Below are positions 22,968 to 30,459 of a stretch of 38,430 nucleotides of DNA, in pieces; the stretch's first letter is position 1, and each line of letters opens with the position of its first letter. This DNA is from DAIDKA01 sp035943195 (GTDB lineage Bacteria; Pseudomonadota; Gammaproteobacteria; Steroidobacterales; Steroidobacteraceae), in assembly GCA_035943195.1 (NCBI GenBank), contig DASZCK010000306.1, positions 1-38,430 on the forward strand, given 5' to 3'. Both the position numbers and the translations under genes were made by a program. The notes beneath the pieces are model-generated. The model did not search any database and was not told the DNA's origin. It worked only from the letters and a program-made list of their open reading frames with translations.

Positions 22968-23688
22968 GGCCCAGGGCCTCATCCTCGAGCGGGTCGCGCG
23001 TGGCCATGTCGAAGCGCGAGGAGTGAATGCCCAGCAAGTGACAGGACACGGAGCCCGGTCGATCGGTGGCGCCCGGCACGCGGATGACGACGGGGGCCCC
23101 GCTGGTACCCCGATGGGTGCGGGCATCGGTCAGGAAATAGCCCATGCCCTGGAAACGAAGCCCATAGGAAGACGCCAGTGAGGCGCGCCGCACCACCGGC
23201 ATGTGGTGCAACGCGTCATGAAATCCCAACGGGAAGCCGATCACCAGCAGCGCCGCACCGACTTCGATGAACGCTGCATCGGCGATATGTTCGGGAGTAA
23301 AGGCGCAGTACACCGCATCCTTCGGCAGCGCGGCCTGATCCAGTTCTATTACTGCCACATCCACTTCGCCCGCTGAATCAGTGGCCTGCCGCCAAAGGCT
23401 CAGGCCCGCACCATAGAGCGGAATCGACACCGTGCCCGCGGCGGCCATGTCCGCGTGATTGACGTGCAGTTCGATGGTGATCCGGTCCGGCGTGTGGTTC
23501 GCGTCGACATCGATGAAGACGTGACGGCTGGTCACCAGGAACAAGTGCTGATTGCGCAGCAAAAAGAATCCCGTGGCCGAGGTGAGTCCGGCCTCGCCGG
23601 CGAACGTGGCGATCCGGGTACACGTCAGGAGCAGCGGATCGATGCCGGGAACAGGATTGTCGGCGTCCAGCACACAGCTCGAGGGCAT
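22918..23688 (-). CDS. Trypsin-like serine protease
   Basis: The 256-residue protein has the S1 catalytic triad in order: H56 (LVTSRHVF), D110 (GEVDVAVIELD) and S196 (THRGTSGAPV). This corresponds to the chymotrypsin fold found in stress proteases. No PDZ domain follows, and no signal peptide is visible, so it is either cytoplasmic or exported by an unrecognised route. It begins 9 nt after the stop of the lmo0937-type membrane peptide and is probably in one operon with it and with the OmpA/DUF4398 lipoproteins. A protease beside envelope lipoproteins and regulators suggests a role in stress response; this is inference. Confidence 0.85.
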   Translation of the reverse strand: MPSSCVLDADNPVPGIDPLLLTCTRIATFAGEAGLTSATGFFLLRNQHLFLVTSRHVFIDVDANHTPDRITIELHVNHADMAAAGTVSIPLYGAGLSLWRQATDSAGEVDVAVIELDQAALPKDAVYCAFTPEHIADAAFIEVGAALLVIGFPLGFHDALHHMPVVRRASLASSYGLRFQGMGYFLTDARTHRGTSGAPVVIRVPGATDRPGSVSCHLLGIHSSRFDMATRDPLEDEALGLNCAWYPDVLLTLTED

Positions 23689-23697
23689 CCGCAGACT

Positions 23698-23847
23698 CTA
23701 CAGGGGATTGCGCCCTCGAATCACACGGATTATCACCACCACCACCGCGAGGACCAGCAGGATGTGAATGAAGCCGCCCAGGGTGTACGAGGACACCATG
23801 CCGAGCACCCACAGGACTACCAGCAGGATTGCAATGGTTTCCAACAT
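23698..23847 (-). CDS. lmo0937-family small membrane protein (49 aa)
   Basis: This short gene encodes a 49-residue hydrophobic peptide opening MLETIAILLVVLWVLG, with YTLGGFIHILLVLAVVVV in the middle and the basic end IRVIRGRNPL. It is a close match to the widespread lmo0937 (DUF5670) family, which has two membrane helices joined by a YTLGG-type turn. A strong ribosome site GGGAGAAG lies 4-5 nt before the ATG. It is 12 nt from the OmpA gene stop and 9 nt from the protease start, so it sits inside the operon. Such peptides occur in many stress-response clusters; no function is established. Confidence 0.9.
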   Translation of the reverse strand: MLETIAILLVVLWVLGMVSSYTLGGFIHILLVLAVVVVIIRVIRGRNPL

Positions 23848-23859
23848 CAAGCTTCTCCC

Positions 23860-24582
23860 TCAGCGACTGGCGATCTGACCGCGGCTGTCCGACAGCAGGA
23901 TTTCAACGCCACGGATGAAATGGCGATCCGCCGGGTTATCACTGGCGGTGAGCGGGTCGGCCGGCCCATACGTCACGGCCTCGCTGCGCCCCGGATCCAC
24001 GCCACGCGCCACCAGCGCCATGCGCACGGCCTCCGCCCGCTGCATCGGCAGCCCCACCTCCGACCCCGGCACATCCGCGCTGTCGCCGTGACCCTCGACC
24101 CGCACGCGCCGTTCAGGATGGGCGATGAGGAACTGCGCCAGGTCGTCGACGATCTTGCCGGCGTCCGGCATCAGCTGCGCTCGGCCGGGCTCGAAGTAGT
24201 CATCCGTGAGCACCAGCATCACCGTGCGCGGCGCCGGCGCCACGCCCACGGTGTTGTCCCGCGCACGCGTGTCCAGCTGCGCCACGGCCTGATCGGCCCG
24301 CGTCTGGGCAAGTCGCGCAGTGCGAAGCGCGAGATTCGCCTCATGATCGGCCATTTCCGGAGCACCGCGCTGCGCGGCACTTTCCGCGTTCGCGAGCTGC
24401 TTCTGGGCGTTGGCCAGGTCGAGCGCGTCGTAGCGCGCAACCTCCGGACTGGCGGTGGCGTTGCTCACGGCAGCGCCGGCGTCGGCCAAGGTATTGTCCG
24501 GCGGTGCCGTCACGCAGGCCGCCAGCGACACTGACACCGCGAGCGCGACGCTGATGATGAGGGGCTTGGAATTCGCATTCAT
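23860..24582 (-). CDS. OmpA-family lipoprotein with DUF4398 N-terminal domain
   Basis: The 240-residue product has a lipoprotein signal with lipobox SLAAC (Cys about 23). Residues 30-110 form an Ala-rich helical DUF4398 domain (VARYDALDLANAQKQLANAE, then LALRTARLAQTRADQAVAQL). The C-terminal OmpA domain has DDYFEPGRAQLMPDAGKIVDDLAQFL, then RVRVEGHGDSADVPGSEVGLPMQRAEAVRMAL, which would bind diaminopimelate in peptidoglycan. It should tether the outer membrane to the wall. The gene overlaps the preceding DUF4398 lipoprotein gene by ATGA. The substitution of the usual N-x-x-LS by GLPMQ before RAE is a small deviation from the family pattern. Confidence 0.9.
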   Translation of the reverse strand: MNANSKPLIISVALAVSVSLAACVTAPPDNTLADAGAAVSNATASPEVARYDALDLANAQKQLANAESAAQRGAPEMADHEANLALRTARLAQTRADQAVAQLDTRARDNTVGVAPAPRTVMLVLTDDYFEPGRAQLMPDAGKIVDDLAQFLIAHPERRVRVEGHGDSADVPGSEVGLPMQRAEAVRMALVARGVDPGRSEAVTYGPADPLTASDNPADRHFIRGVEILLSDSRGQIASR

Positions 24583-24884
24583 GATCCATTCTCCTGGGCG
24601 GTGGCAAGAGCCCGCCGGGCGTCAGACTCCGCTTCGCGGGCGCGCCATTGGGCCAGTTCCGCGTCCGTAGGTGCCAGCTGTTGCGCTTCGGCAAGGCGCT
24701 CCTGCGCGGCGTTGAATTCGCCCGGTGCACGGTCCGCCGCACCGGCCTGTTGAGCCTGAATGATGACCGCGCGCGCCCGGGATACCTCAGTGAGCGATGG
24801 CGGCGACGCTGCCAGACACCCGACCGCCGTGACAATGGCCACCAGGGCCACGGCGCGCAGCAATGAAATCTGCTGTGCGTACAT
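24579..24884 (-). CDS. DUF4398 lipoprotein
   Basis: The 101-residue product starts at ATG 24884; an upstream TTG in frame is less likely. The signal peptide ends in a lipobox VTAVGC (Cys 23), followed by a helical DUF4398 domain with SLTEVSRARAVIIQAQQAGAAD and FNAAQERLAEAQQL. It resembles the N-terminal domain of the OmpA lipoprotein encoded directly downstream, and the two genes overlap by four bases (ATGA). The two proteins may interact through these helices. The ribosome site is weak. Confidence 0.82.
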   Translation of the reverse strand: MYAQQISLLRAVALVAIVTAVGCLAASPPSLTEVSRARAVIIQAQQAGAADRAPGEFNAAQERLAEAQQLAPTDAELAQWRAREAESDARRALATAQENGS

Positions 24885-24981
24885 GATGGGCGCAGTGTGC
24901 GCAGCGGCGCACAAATTGCGTACCGGAGTAGGTCCGCCAGGGGACGTCAGTCGCGTCCCACAGCCGAATCGCGCGGTTGAT

Positions 24982-25377
24982 TCAGTCGCGCGCGATACGG
25001 CGGATGGCGGCGATCAACTCGTCCGGATCACCGCCCTTGGGAATGACGGCTACGGCTCCGCCGTCCAGGGCGCGGGTGGCGAGCGGATCGATGTCGAAGC
25101 CACTGTGGATGACGATGCGCGTCTTGGTATTGGCGGCGCGCAATTGGGGAACCAGCGGCAGGCTGCTGACGCCGCCAAAGTTCAGATCCAGCAACAGCAC
25201 ATCCGGTTCACTGGCCGCCACCGCCTCCACCAGGTCCCGTTGGGCGGTGATCCGGGCGACGCAGTGCATGCCGGGGCTGGCGTTGACCAGCTCAGCGAGC
25301 ATCAGGCACAGGTCGTCGCTGTCGTCCGCTATGGCGACGCGCACCTGCCGGGGGGCCGTTTCAGGGTGGGCACTCAC
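24982..25377 (-). CDS. Stand-alone receiver (CheY-like) protein
   Basis: I choose GTG 25377, because GGAG lies 5 nt upstream; an in-frame ATG at 25419 has no ribosome site. The 131-residue protein is one receiver domain: the acidic pair in VAIADDSDD, the phospho-acceptor in VLLLDLNFGG, a Ser in IVIHSG and the conserved Lys in VIPKGG. No output domain follows. It may act as a phosphate sink or as a partner-binding switch for the kinases in this window. It is on the same strand as the lipoprotein operon, about 100 nt upstream of it, and could be its first gene. Confidence 0.88.
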   Translation of the reverse strand: MSAHPETAPRQVRVAIADDSDDLCLMLAELVNASPGMHCVARITAQRDLVEAVAASEPDVLLLDLNFGGVSSLPLVPQLRAANTKTRIVIHSGFDIDPLATRALDGGAVAVIPKGGDPDELIAAIRRIARD

Positions 25378-25731
25378 ACGTTCTCCGGGACATGCTGCGG
25401 CAGCACTGGTCCTTGGCATTTTTGCAGATCCCCGTGGACTTGATACGCCATTGGGGACCCGGGCTGCCAGGCTGTCCTTCAGCTTGGCGCAGATTACCGA
25501 CGTCAGACAAATCCCACAAGGAAGGAGGGGCGGCGGCCGACGCGGTCCACGTCAAGCCTCCGTCAGAATGCCCGCCGTGCCGGTTTATTGTCATACCCAA
25601 ACGCAAGCTTCACAGGTGGCTGTGCCGCTGGCCACTTCGTGCCCTGCTAGAATGACCCTGCCGGGATCAAGGTGCAGGCGGCCGCGAGGCCGTACGCCCC
25701 TGTCGTCATGTGCGATGAAGGAGATGTGCTC
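25378..25731. other. 354-nt divergent intergenic region between two response-regulator genes
   Basis: I see no convincing gene here. A -10-like TAGAAT preceded by TGC (extended -10 type) lies at 25648-25653 and is the best promoter candidate for the plus-strand response regulator at 25732, giving a leader of about 70 nt. GTGGC and GCCAC arms around 25619-25636 could form a small hairpin upstream of it. No copy of the TGTAGG palindrome is present, so the proposed regulator does not obviously bind its own promoter. Confidence 0.4.
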
Positions 25732-26364
25732 ATGGTACGCGTACTCATAGCCGACGACCATGCGTTGATCCGCTCAGGATTGATGCAATTGCTCCAGGAA
25801 GACCGCTCGATACGCGAAATGGGTGAGGCGGCCACCGGCGAACAGACCCTGGACCGTTTGCGCGAAAGCCGCTGGGACCTGCTGCTGCTGGACATCAACA
25901 TGCCGGACCGCAGTGGCCTGGACATCCTCAAACACGTCCGCTCCGGATTTCCCGACACCCGGGTGCTGGTGTTGAGCGGCTACCCTGAACGGCAGTACGC
26001 CCGCAATGTGCTGCGCGCCGGCGCCTGCGGCTATCTGGCGAAGGATGCGGCCTCCGAAGAGCTCGTCCGGGCCGTGAAAATGGTCATCCAGGGGCGCCGC
26101 TATGTGAGTGCCTCGCTCGCCGAACTGCTGGTCAATGACCTTGATGTCGATGCACAACAGCCCATCCATTCGCAGCTGTCGGAGCGCGAATTCCAGATCT
26201 TCTGCAAGATCGCGGTGGGCAAATCGGTATCGGACATTGCCGAGGAACTGTGCCTTTCGGTAAAGACCGTGAGTACCTATCGCAGCCGCGTCCTCGAGAA
26301 GATGAGCTTTACGAGCAACGCCGACATTACGTCGTATGCGCTGCGCAATGGGTTGATGCAATAA
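25732..26364 (+). CDS. NarL/FixJ-family response regulator, GacA/UvrY-like
   Basis: I choose ATG 25732, with AAGGAG 8 nt upstream. The 210-residue protein has an N-terminal receiver (acidic pair at D8-D9, phospho-acceptor D54 in LLLLDINMPD, Lys 104 in LAKDA) and a LuxR-type helix-turn-helix at about 147-210. That domain reads LSEREFQIFCKIAVGKSVSDIAEELCLSVKTVSTYRSRVLEKM in outline (given here in parts: LSEREFQIF, KSVSDIAEELCLSVKTVSTY, RSRVLEKM), and is closest in pattern to GacA/UvrY. GacA binds TGTAAG-N6-CTTACA; the TGTAGG-N6-CCTACA boxes in this window share the geometry and differ in one base of each half-site, so this protein is the leading candidate to bind them. The DegS/NarX-type kinase encoded at 26828-27547 is its likely partner. 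Confidence 0.93.
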   Translation: MVRVLIADDHALIRSGLMQLLQEDRSIREMGEAATGEQTLDRLRESRWDLLLLDINMPDRSGLDILKHVRSGFPDTRVLVLSGYPERQYARNVLRAGACGYLAKDAASEELVRAVKMVIQGRRYVSASLAELLVNDLDVDAQQPIHSQLSEREFQIFCKIAVGKSVSDIAEELCLSVKTVSTYRSRVLEKMSFTSNADITSYALRNGLMQ

Positions 26365-26432
26365 CCGACCCCCTCTGTAGGACCGCGACGGATACCGCCA
26401 GCGCGGGCCATGCGTATCCTGAGGCTGTGATA

Positions 26433-26837
26433 ATGCCCAGCACACCATCGGGAATCAGCCGCACGGGCGCATTGCGCGTTCTGCTGGTGGAGGATTCGGA
26501 ACTCCTCGCCGAGCGCATGCGGGAGGTCCTGGGCCAGATTACCGACGTCGAGGTGGTGGGCACTGTCGTTGACGAAGGCAGCGCGGTGGCGATGACACGC
26601 GATCGGGACGTTCACGTGCTCATACTTGACCTGCAGCTTAAGCATGGCACCGGTTTTGGCGTGCTGCGCACGCTGGGCCCGCAACGGCCCGCCACCATCG
26701 TGTTCACCAATTATGCTCTGCCGGAATACCGCCGCTGGGCCGAGAAGTTCGGAGTCGAGTACTTTCTCAACAAGTCACTGGATTTCGAGCGGCTCCCCGA
26801 GGTGATCAAGTCCCTGAAGCTGGTGCCTCACTCCTGA
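26433..26837 (+). CDS. Stand-alone receiver protein
   Basis: The 134-residue protein is a receiver without output: acidic residues in VLLVEDSE, phospho-acceptor in VLILDLQLKHG, Thr/Asn in IVFTNY and the conserved Lys in FLNKS. Its start at ATG 26433 is supported by the onset of family similarity; there is no strong ribosome site. It lies 68 nt after the NarL-type regulator, and the gap holds a single TGTAGG half-site. Its end overlaps the converging kinase gene by 10 bases. It could compete for phosphate from that kinase, or receive it from the hybrid kinases at 12172-19667. Confidence 0.88.
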   Translation: MPSTPSGISRTGALRVLLVEDSELLAERMREVLGQITDVEVVGTVVDEGSAVAMTRDRDVHVLILDLQLKHGTGFGVLRTLGPQRPATIVFTNYALPEYRRWAEKFGVEYFLNKSLDFERLPEVIKSLKLVPHS

Positions 26838-27547
26838 GCGGCGTCCGATAGCGGCGCGACCACGGTGATTTCGGTGCCTGTGCCGGCCGCCGAATGCACC
26901 TGAAACTCCCCGCCGATGGCGCGCATCCGGTGGCGCATGCTGCCCAGGCCACGGCTTCCCAGGTTCCGCAGCCGCTCAGCGCTCATTCCCGCCCCGTCAT
27001 CGTTGACGATCATGCGCAGGACGTTGTCCTGCTCCATGACGACGGAGATCGTGACCCGCGTTGCACCGGCATGGCGGGTGACGTTGCGCAGCGATTCCTG
27101 CAGGATCCGGAACAGCGCAATACCCACGTCCTGGTTGAGCTGCGGCTCCGGCAGCGGCAGGTTCAATTCAGCCTTCAAACCCGCCGCGGCACAGGTCTCC
27201 TCCACCAGCCAGCGGGCCGCGGCATAGAAGCCGAGGTTGTCCAAGAGCGTCGGTCGCAGTTGTTCGACCACACGCCGCTTGAAGGCGATGCCCGTTTCCA
27301 GGGCACGCTCCAGGCGCTCCCAGCGCGCAATGACTTCCGGATCGGTGCTGCCAATGCGCCGGCGCAGCCAGGCGAGGTCCATCTTGGCGCCCACCAGGGC
27401 CCCGCCCAGCTCGTCATGCAGTTGCCGCGCCAGCAGGACTTTCTCGGACTCCGCATAGCGCTGCAGGTTGGCGGCCAGCTCCGAGAGCCCCGTCTCCTCG
27501 CCCGCCTCCAGCGGCGGCGGCAGCGTCGCTGCAGTATTCTGCTCCAT
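26828..27547 (-). CDS. Sensorless HisKA_3 (NarX/DegS-type) histidine kinase
   Basis: I choose ATG 27547 (GGAG about 9 nt upstream). The 239-residue soluble protein has only about 45 residues before the kinase core and no sensor domain or membrane helix. The HisKA_3 dimerisation helix is visible as LLARQLHDELGGALVGAKMD (phospho-acceptor His followed by DE-L-G). The ATP-binding domain has FRILQESLRNVTRHA, VNDDGAGM and RGLGSMRHRMRAIGG. HisKA_3 kinases pair with NarL/FixJ regulators, and one is encoded 464 nt away on the other strand. It must get its signal through a partner protein. Its promoter region carries a TGTAGG-box, suggesting feedback. Confidence 0.92.
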   Translation of the reverse strand: MEQNTAATLPPPLEAGEETGLSELAANLQRYAESEKVLLARQLHDELGGALVGAKMDLAWLRRRIGSTDPEVIARWERLERALETGIAFKRRVVEQLRPTLLDNLGFYAAARWLVEETCAAAGLKAELNLPLPEPQLNQDVGIALFRILQESLRNVTRHAGATRVTISVVMEQDNVLRMIVNDDGAGMSAERLRNLGSRGLGSMRHRMRAIGGEFQVHSAAGTGTEITVVAPLSDAAQE

Positions 27548-27583
27548 GGTGTATCGCTCCGGACCTCTTGCGGTGCAACGTCG

Positions 27584-27650
27584 AATATACGCGTCGGTGC
27601 CCTGTTCATGGCCTGGACAGGGCCCGCACACGCGTAGGCCGAATCCTACA
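27584..27650 (-). promoter_or_regulatory. TGTAGG-box and -10-like element in the kinase / phospholipase divergent promoter
   Basis: CGTAGG-CCGAAT-CCTACA at 27633-27650 has perfect GTAGG/CCTAC arms. Toward the kinase gene, 43 nt separate it from TATATT (27589-27584, five of six -10 positions); start would be near 27577 and the box centre near -64. The phospholipase gene lies on the other side, its TTG 75 nt away, and could share the site. A -10 toward that gene is not clear. Confidence 0.45.
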
Positions 27651-27724
27651 GTTGCGCCTGGCATCTGGGGGCGGGTCACGGCGGCCGGACCTGCAAGACT
27701 GAGGCTTGACCCTAGGGAGGCGAC

Positions 27725-29299
27725 TTGCACCCACGATTATCGCCGCGCCTGATCGGAAGCCTGTGCGCGGCACTGCTTCTGCTTTGCGGCTGCGTCACCG
27801 CTCCGCCGGGCCGGGACTATCCGCGTACCGTCAGCGTGGCGCTCGCCGACCCGCAGCAGACGGCTCTCGGCAGCCGCTTCGAGGCGCTGTCGCAGGCGCA
27901 TTCGGGCGCCTCGGCCTTTCATATCCTCAATGTCGGGGTCGATGGACTGCTCAGCCGCGTCCAGATGATCGATACGGCTCAGAAGACCCTGGATCTGCAG
28001 TATTTCATCTTTCGCGCCGACACCACTGGACGACTGATACTCGATGCCCTGACGCGCGCCGCCGGCCGCGGCGTCGCCATCCGGCTGCTGATCGATGACG
28101 GGGATACCGTCGCCGGCGACGAACAGGTGGATGCCCTGGGCAGCCAACCGGGTGTGCAAGTGCGGGTCTTCAATCCCTTCCGCTACCGCGGTCACAACTC
28201 CGTGTTGCGCGCCCTGGAATTTGTCGGCAACTCCGCGCGCCTGGACTACCGGATGCACAACAAGCTGCTGGTGGTGGACAACTCGCTGGCACTGATCGGC
28301 GGCCGTAACATCGGCAACGAATACTTCCAGGTGGATCCGCAGGCCCAGTCCGCCGATGATGATGTGTTCGTCGCCGGCCCGATCGTCCACACCCTCTCCG
28401 AAACCTTCGATGAGTACTGGAACAGTGATCTGGCGGTGCCGGCCGCGGCGCTGTATCCCCATGGTGTCGCATCCCCGGCCCGCCATCGACGCGCCCGTGC
28501 ACAGGTGGACGGCATCGACTATTCCGCCCGCATCGCCAGCGGCGAACCCTTCGCCAGCCTCCTGGACGGGAGACTCTCATTGGTCTGGGCTTCCGCCCAG
28601 GTTTGGTGTGATACGCCGGACAAGAAGCGGACCGAATCCGGGGACGCCGGCCATGTCATGGTCAGGGACTTTCTGGCAGCCGCGCGCCAGGTGAACCGGG
28701 AATTCCTGATGATCAATCCCTACATCGTGCCGACGCAGGGCGAATCCAACATGTTGAAGGAACTGCGCGACCGCCAGGTGCAAGTTGGCATCATCACCAA
28801 TTCCCTGCAGTCGACCCGCGACCCGCTGGCCTTTGCCGGCTACACCCGCTCGCGCAAGGATCTGCTGCGGCACGGCATCAATCTTTATGAGGTGCGGGCC
28901 CAGCTGGGCTCCACCCGTGGCAGCGGCCAGACGCCGCGCGTCTCGCGGCTCGGCACCTATGGCCTGCACGGCAAGCTGGTGGTGTTCGATCGGCAGCGTG
29001 TCTTCATCGGATCGATGAATTTCGATGAACGCTCGCGGCATCTGAATACCGAGATCGGCCTGCTCATCGACAGTCCGGAACTCGCCGATCTGACGGCGGC
29101 ACGCTTCAATGCCATGGCGCAGCTGGACAATGCCTATCAGCCGGCGCTGCTGAGGGACGCATCCGGGCATGAACGGCTGCAATGGACGACCCGCGAAAAC
29201 GGCGCCGAGGTGGTGTATCACAAAGAGCCCGCGCCCAATGCCTGGCGGCGCCTGCTCAGCCATCTGCTCGCATTGCTGCCGGTGCGACGGGAACTGTAA
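27725..29299 (+). CDS. Phospholipase D-family lipoprotein (cardiolipin synthase ClsC-like)
   Basis: The 524-residue product starts at TTG 27725, chosen because a strong GGGAGG lies 5 nt upstream and the signal peptide begins there. A lipobox LLCGC anchors it to a membrane. Two HKD motifs are present: HNKLLVVDNSLALIGGRN with His 178, and LHGKLVVFDRQRVFIGSMNFDERS with His 415. The opening LDLQYFIFRADTTGRLILDAL is typical of ClsC-type enzymes, which make cardiolipin from phosphatidylglycerol and phosphatidylethanolamine. The lipoprotein signal separates it from the cytoplasmic or integral-membrane cardiolipin synthases. It is divergent from the sensorless kinase and probably under the same box, suggesting membrane-lipid remodelling under stress. 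Confidence 0.9.
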   Translation: MHPRLSPRLIGSLCAALLLLCGCVTAPPGRDYPRTVSVALADPQQTALGSRFEALSQAHSGASAFHILNVGVDGLLSRVQMIDTAQKTLDLQYFIFRADTTGRLILDALTRAAGRGVAIRLLIDDGDTVAGDEQVDALGSQPGVQVRVFNPFRYRGHNSVLRALEFVGNSARLDYRMHNKLLVVDNSLALIGGRNIGNEYFQVDPQAQSADDDVFVAGPIVHTLSETFDEYWNSDLAVPAAALYPHGVASPARHRRARAQVDGIDYSARIASGEPFASLLDGRLSLVWASAQVWCDTPDKKRTESGDAGHVMVRDFLAAARQVNREFLMINPYIVPTQGESNMLKELRDRQVQVGIITNSLQSTRDPLAFAGYTRSRKDLLRHGINLYEVRAQLGSTRGSGQTPRVSRLGTYGLHGKLVVFDRQRVFIGSMNFDERSRHLNTEIGLLIDSPELADLTAARFNAMAQLDNAYQPALLRDASGHERLQWTTRENGAEVVYHKEPAPNAWRRLLSHLLALLPVRREL

Positions 29300-29339
29300 A
29301 AAAAGAAGCCCGCCGGCTCCGAGGGAGAAACTGGCGGGC
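29298..29339 (-). terminator. Intrinsic terminator on the minus strand
   Basis: On the minus strand GCCCGCC (29339-29333) pairs with GGCGGGC (29314-29308) around an 18-nt loop and is followed by TTCTTTTTTT. The T-run lies on the minus strand, antisense to the phospholipase stop codon, so the element terminates a minus-strand transcript; no minus-strand gene is seen upstream of it. A second pair, GGCTCCGA (29363-29356) with TCGGAGCC (29322-29315), interleaves with the first and would compete with it or form a pseudoknot. Confidence 0.6.
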
Positions 29340-29416
29340 ATCGGTTCCGTTTCTGTCGGAGCCGGAGGGGGGGACCGGTGGCGAGGGCATCGTGATCGAT
29401 GCGACCGCCGAAACTG
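29298..29416 (-). ncRNA. Candidate small RNA or 3'-end antisense transcript
   Basis: A good minus-strand terminator at 29298-29339 has no protein-coding gene feeding it. Upstream, a degenerate TGTAGG-box (29473-29490) lies 44 nt before a weak -10-like TAAGCT (29428-29423), which would give an RNA of about 118 nt. Only two or three GGA triplets occur, so it does not look like a CsrA-titrating RsmY/CsrB RNA. The start is a guess and the promoter match is poor; the terminator is the solid part. Confidence 0.25.
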
Positions 29417-29472
29417 TGGTTGAGCTTAGTGGTGCGCCCCACGGCGGTCTGCCAAATCATCCCCCGAGCCAC

Positions 29473-29490
29473 TGTAGTCGGGCTCCTACG
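29473..29490. promoter_or_regulatory. Degenerate TGTAGG-box
   Basis: TGTAGT-CGGGCT-CCTACG has two changes from the palindrome. It contains GCTCCTAC, the reverse of the GTAGGAGC found in REP-type repeats, so it may be a REP relic instead. It lies between the minus-strand small RNA candidate and the ferritin-like gene at 29597 and could serve either. Confidence 0.25.
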
Positions 29491-29596
29491 GTGCTGCGTG
29501 TGAATTGCGCCTACGCCGGTGAGGCGTGGGCGCCGACATGAGCCGCGTGGGGCAACTGGCATTTTGTGCGTTCGCTTTGAATGGAGTATCGGCACG

Positions 29597-30124
29597 ATGT
29601 CAGCAGTTAAGCGGTTGCAGAGATTGGCGCGGCCCGATGCCAAACTGGGGGTGGTGACGGACCTCTATCGCGGCGATCGCAAGGCCGTGCTGCGACTGCT
29701 CAACGAGGCGCTCGCCACCGAGATCGTGTGCATGCTGCGCTATCGTCGCCACCACTTCATGGCTAAGAGCCTCGCCAGTGCACGCATCGCCGAAGAATTC
29801 CTGGTGCATGCAGATGAGGAGTTGGCGCAGGCCGATCTCATCGCCGATCGCATCGTGCAGCTGGGGGGTGAACCGGACTTCGCGCCCGACACCTTGAAGG
29901 AGCGCAGCCACGCGGAGTACCTGCCGGCGACCACAGTGGTTGAAATGCTCAGAGAAGACCTGGTCGCGGAACGCGTCGCCATCGCAAGCTACCACAGCAT
30001 GATCAAATTCTTAGGCGAGAGTGATCCGACCACGCGCCGCATGCTCGAGGGCATTCTCGGCATCGAGGAAGCCCACGCCGATGAGCTGTTGGATCTGCTG
30101 GAGGGCGACACGCGCGCCCAGTGA
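29597..30124 (+). CDS. Bacterioferritin-like (ferritin-like domain) protein
   Basis: The 175-residue protein starts at ATG 29597, with GGAG about 11 nt upstream. It forms a four-helix bundle with di-iron ligands in bacterioferritin order: LNEALATEIVCMLRYRRHH, then EEFLVHADEELAQADLIADRIVQLGGEPDF (E-x2-H type), LREDLVAERVAIASYHSMIKFL, and the last helix IEEAHADELLDLL. The heme-binding Met of bacterioferritin cannot be assigned with certainty. Proteins of this type store iron or remove peroxide. A long N-terminus (LQRLARPDAKLGVVTDLYRGDR) before the first helix is unusual for bacterioferritin and closer to DUF-type ferritin-like proteins. Its position after the regulators fits an oxidative or envelope stress role. 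Confidence 0.8.
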   Translation: MSAVKRLQRLARPDAKLGVVTDLYRGDRKAVLRLLNEALATEIVCMLRYRRHHFMAKSLASARIAEEFLVHADEELAQADLIADRIVQLGGEPDFAPDTLKERSHAEYLPATTVVEMLREDLVAERVAIASYHSMIKFLGESDPTTRRMLEGILGIEEAHADELLDLLEGDTRAQ

Positions 30125-30163
30125 GGGGTTCGGCTATGCTGTGATCCTCCCGTCGGAGGATCC

Positions 30164-30448
30164 GTGTCGGACAAGTCGAACCGCATCATCGTCACCGTGG
30201 TCGGCCACGACCGCACCGGCATCATCGCCGAGACCTCACGCGTGCTCGCGGATGCCGGCGTCAATATCGTCGACATATCCCAGACTCTGCTCGGGGAATT
30301 CTTCGTCATGATCCTGCTGGCGGATCTGACGCACGCCACGCTCGGCCTCGATGCCCTGAAGGTGCAGCTGCACGCCAAGGCCGACGAGCTCGGCCTGAAG
30401 ATCGACGCGCAGCACGAAGACGTCTTCAAGTTCATGCACCGGGTTTAG
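30164..30448 (+). CDS. ACT-domain protein (UPF0237 family)
   Basis: The 94-residue protein starts at GTG 30164 directly after GGAGGATCC, a strong ribosome site. It is a single ACT domain: RIIVTVVGHDRTGIIAETSRVL, ADAGVNIVDISQTLLGEFFVMILLADL, and a helical end. ACT domains bind amino acids or other small effectors and control partner proteins. In many bacteria this protein is encoded directly before the PFL/DUF711 protein, as here with an 11-nt gap, and the two are thought to work together; the reaction is not known. Confidence 0.92.
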   Translation: MSDKSNRIIVTVVGHDRTGIIAETSRVLADAGVNIVDISQTLLGEFFVMILLADLTHATLGLDALKVQLHAKADELGLKIDAQHEDVFKFMHRV

Positions 30449-30459
30449 CGCGTCAACCT

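Noticed and set aside
23455..24534. A 359-codon plus-strand open frame
   Set aside because: It lies antisense to the protease, the lmo0937 peptide and the OmpA lipoprotein, all of which have clear family motifs; its His/Arg/Gln-rich product has none.
26375..26392. TGTAGG half-site between the two response-regulator genes
   Set aside because: The second half at N6 spacing reads ACGGAT, not CCTACA, so it is not counted as a box.
29298..29416. Calling the candidate small RNA an RsmY/CsrB-type CsrA sponge
   Set aside because: A GacA-like box upstream makes this tempting, but only two or three GGA motifs are present, far fewer than in known CsrA-binding RNAs.
19663..29490. Treating all TGTAGG boxes as REP elements
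   Set aside because: Only the two weakest copies contain GCTCCTAC; the other four lack it and have no REP-like GC-rich stem next to them. The alternative remains open for the two weak copies.
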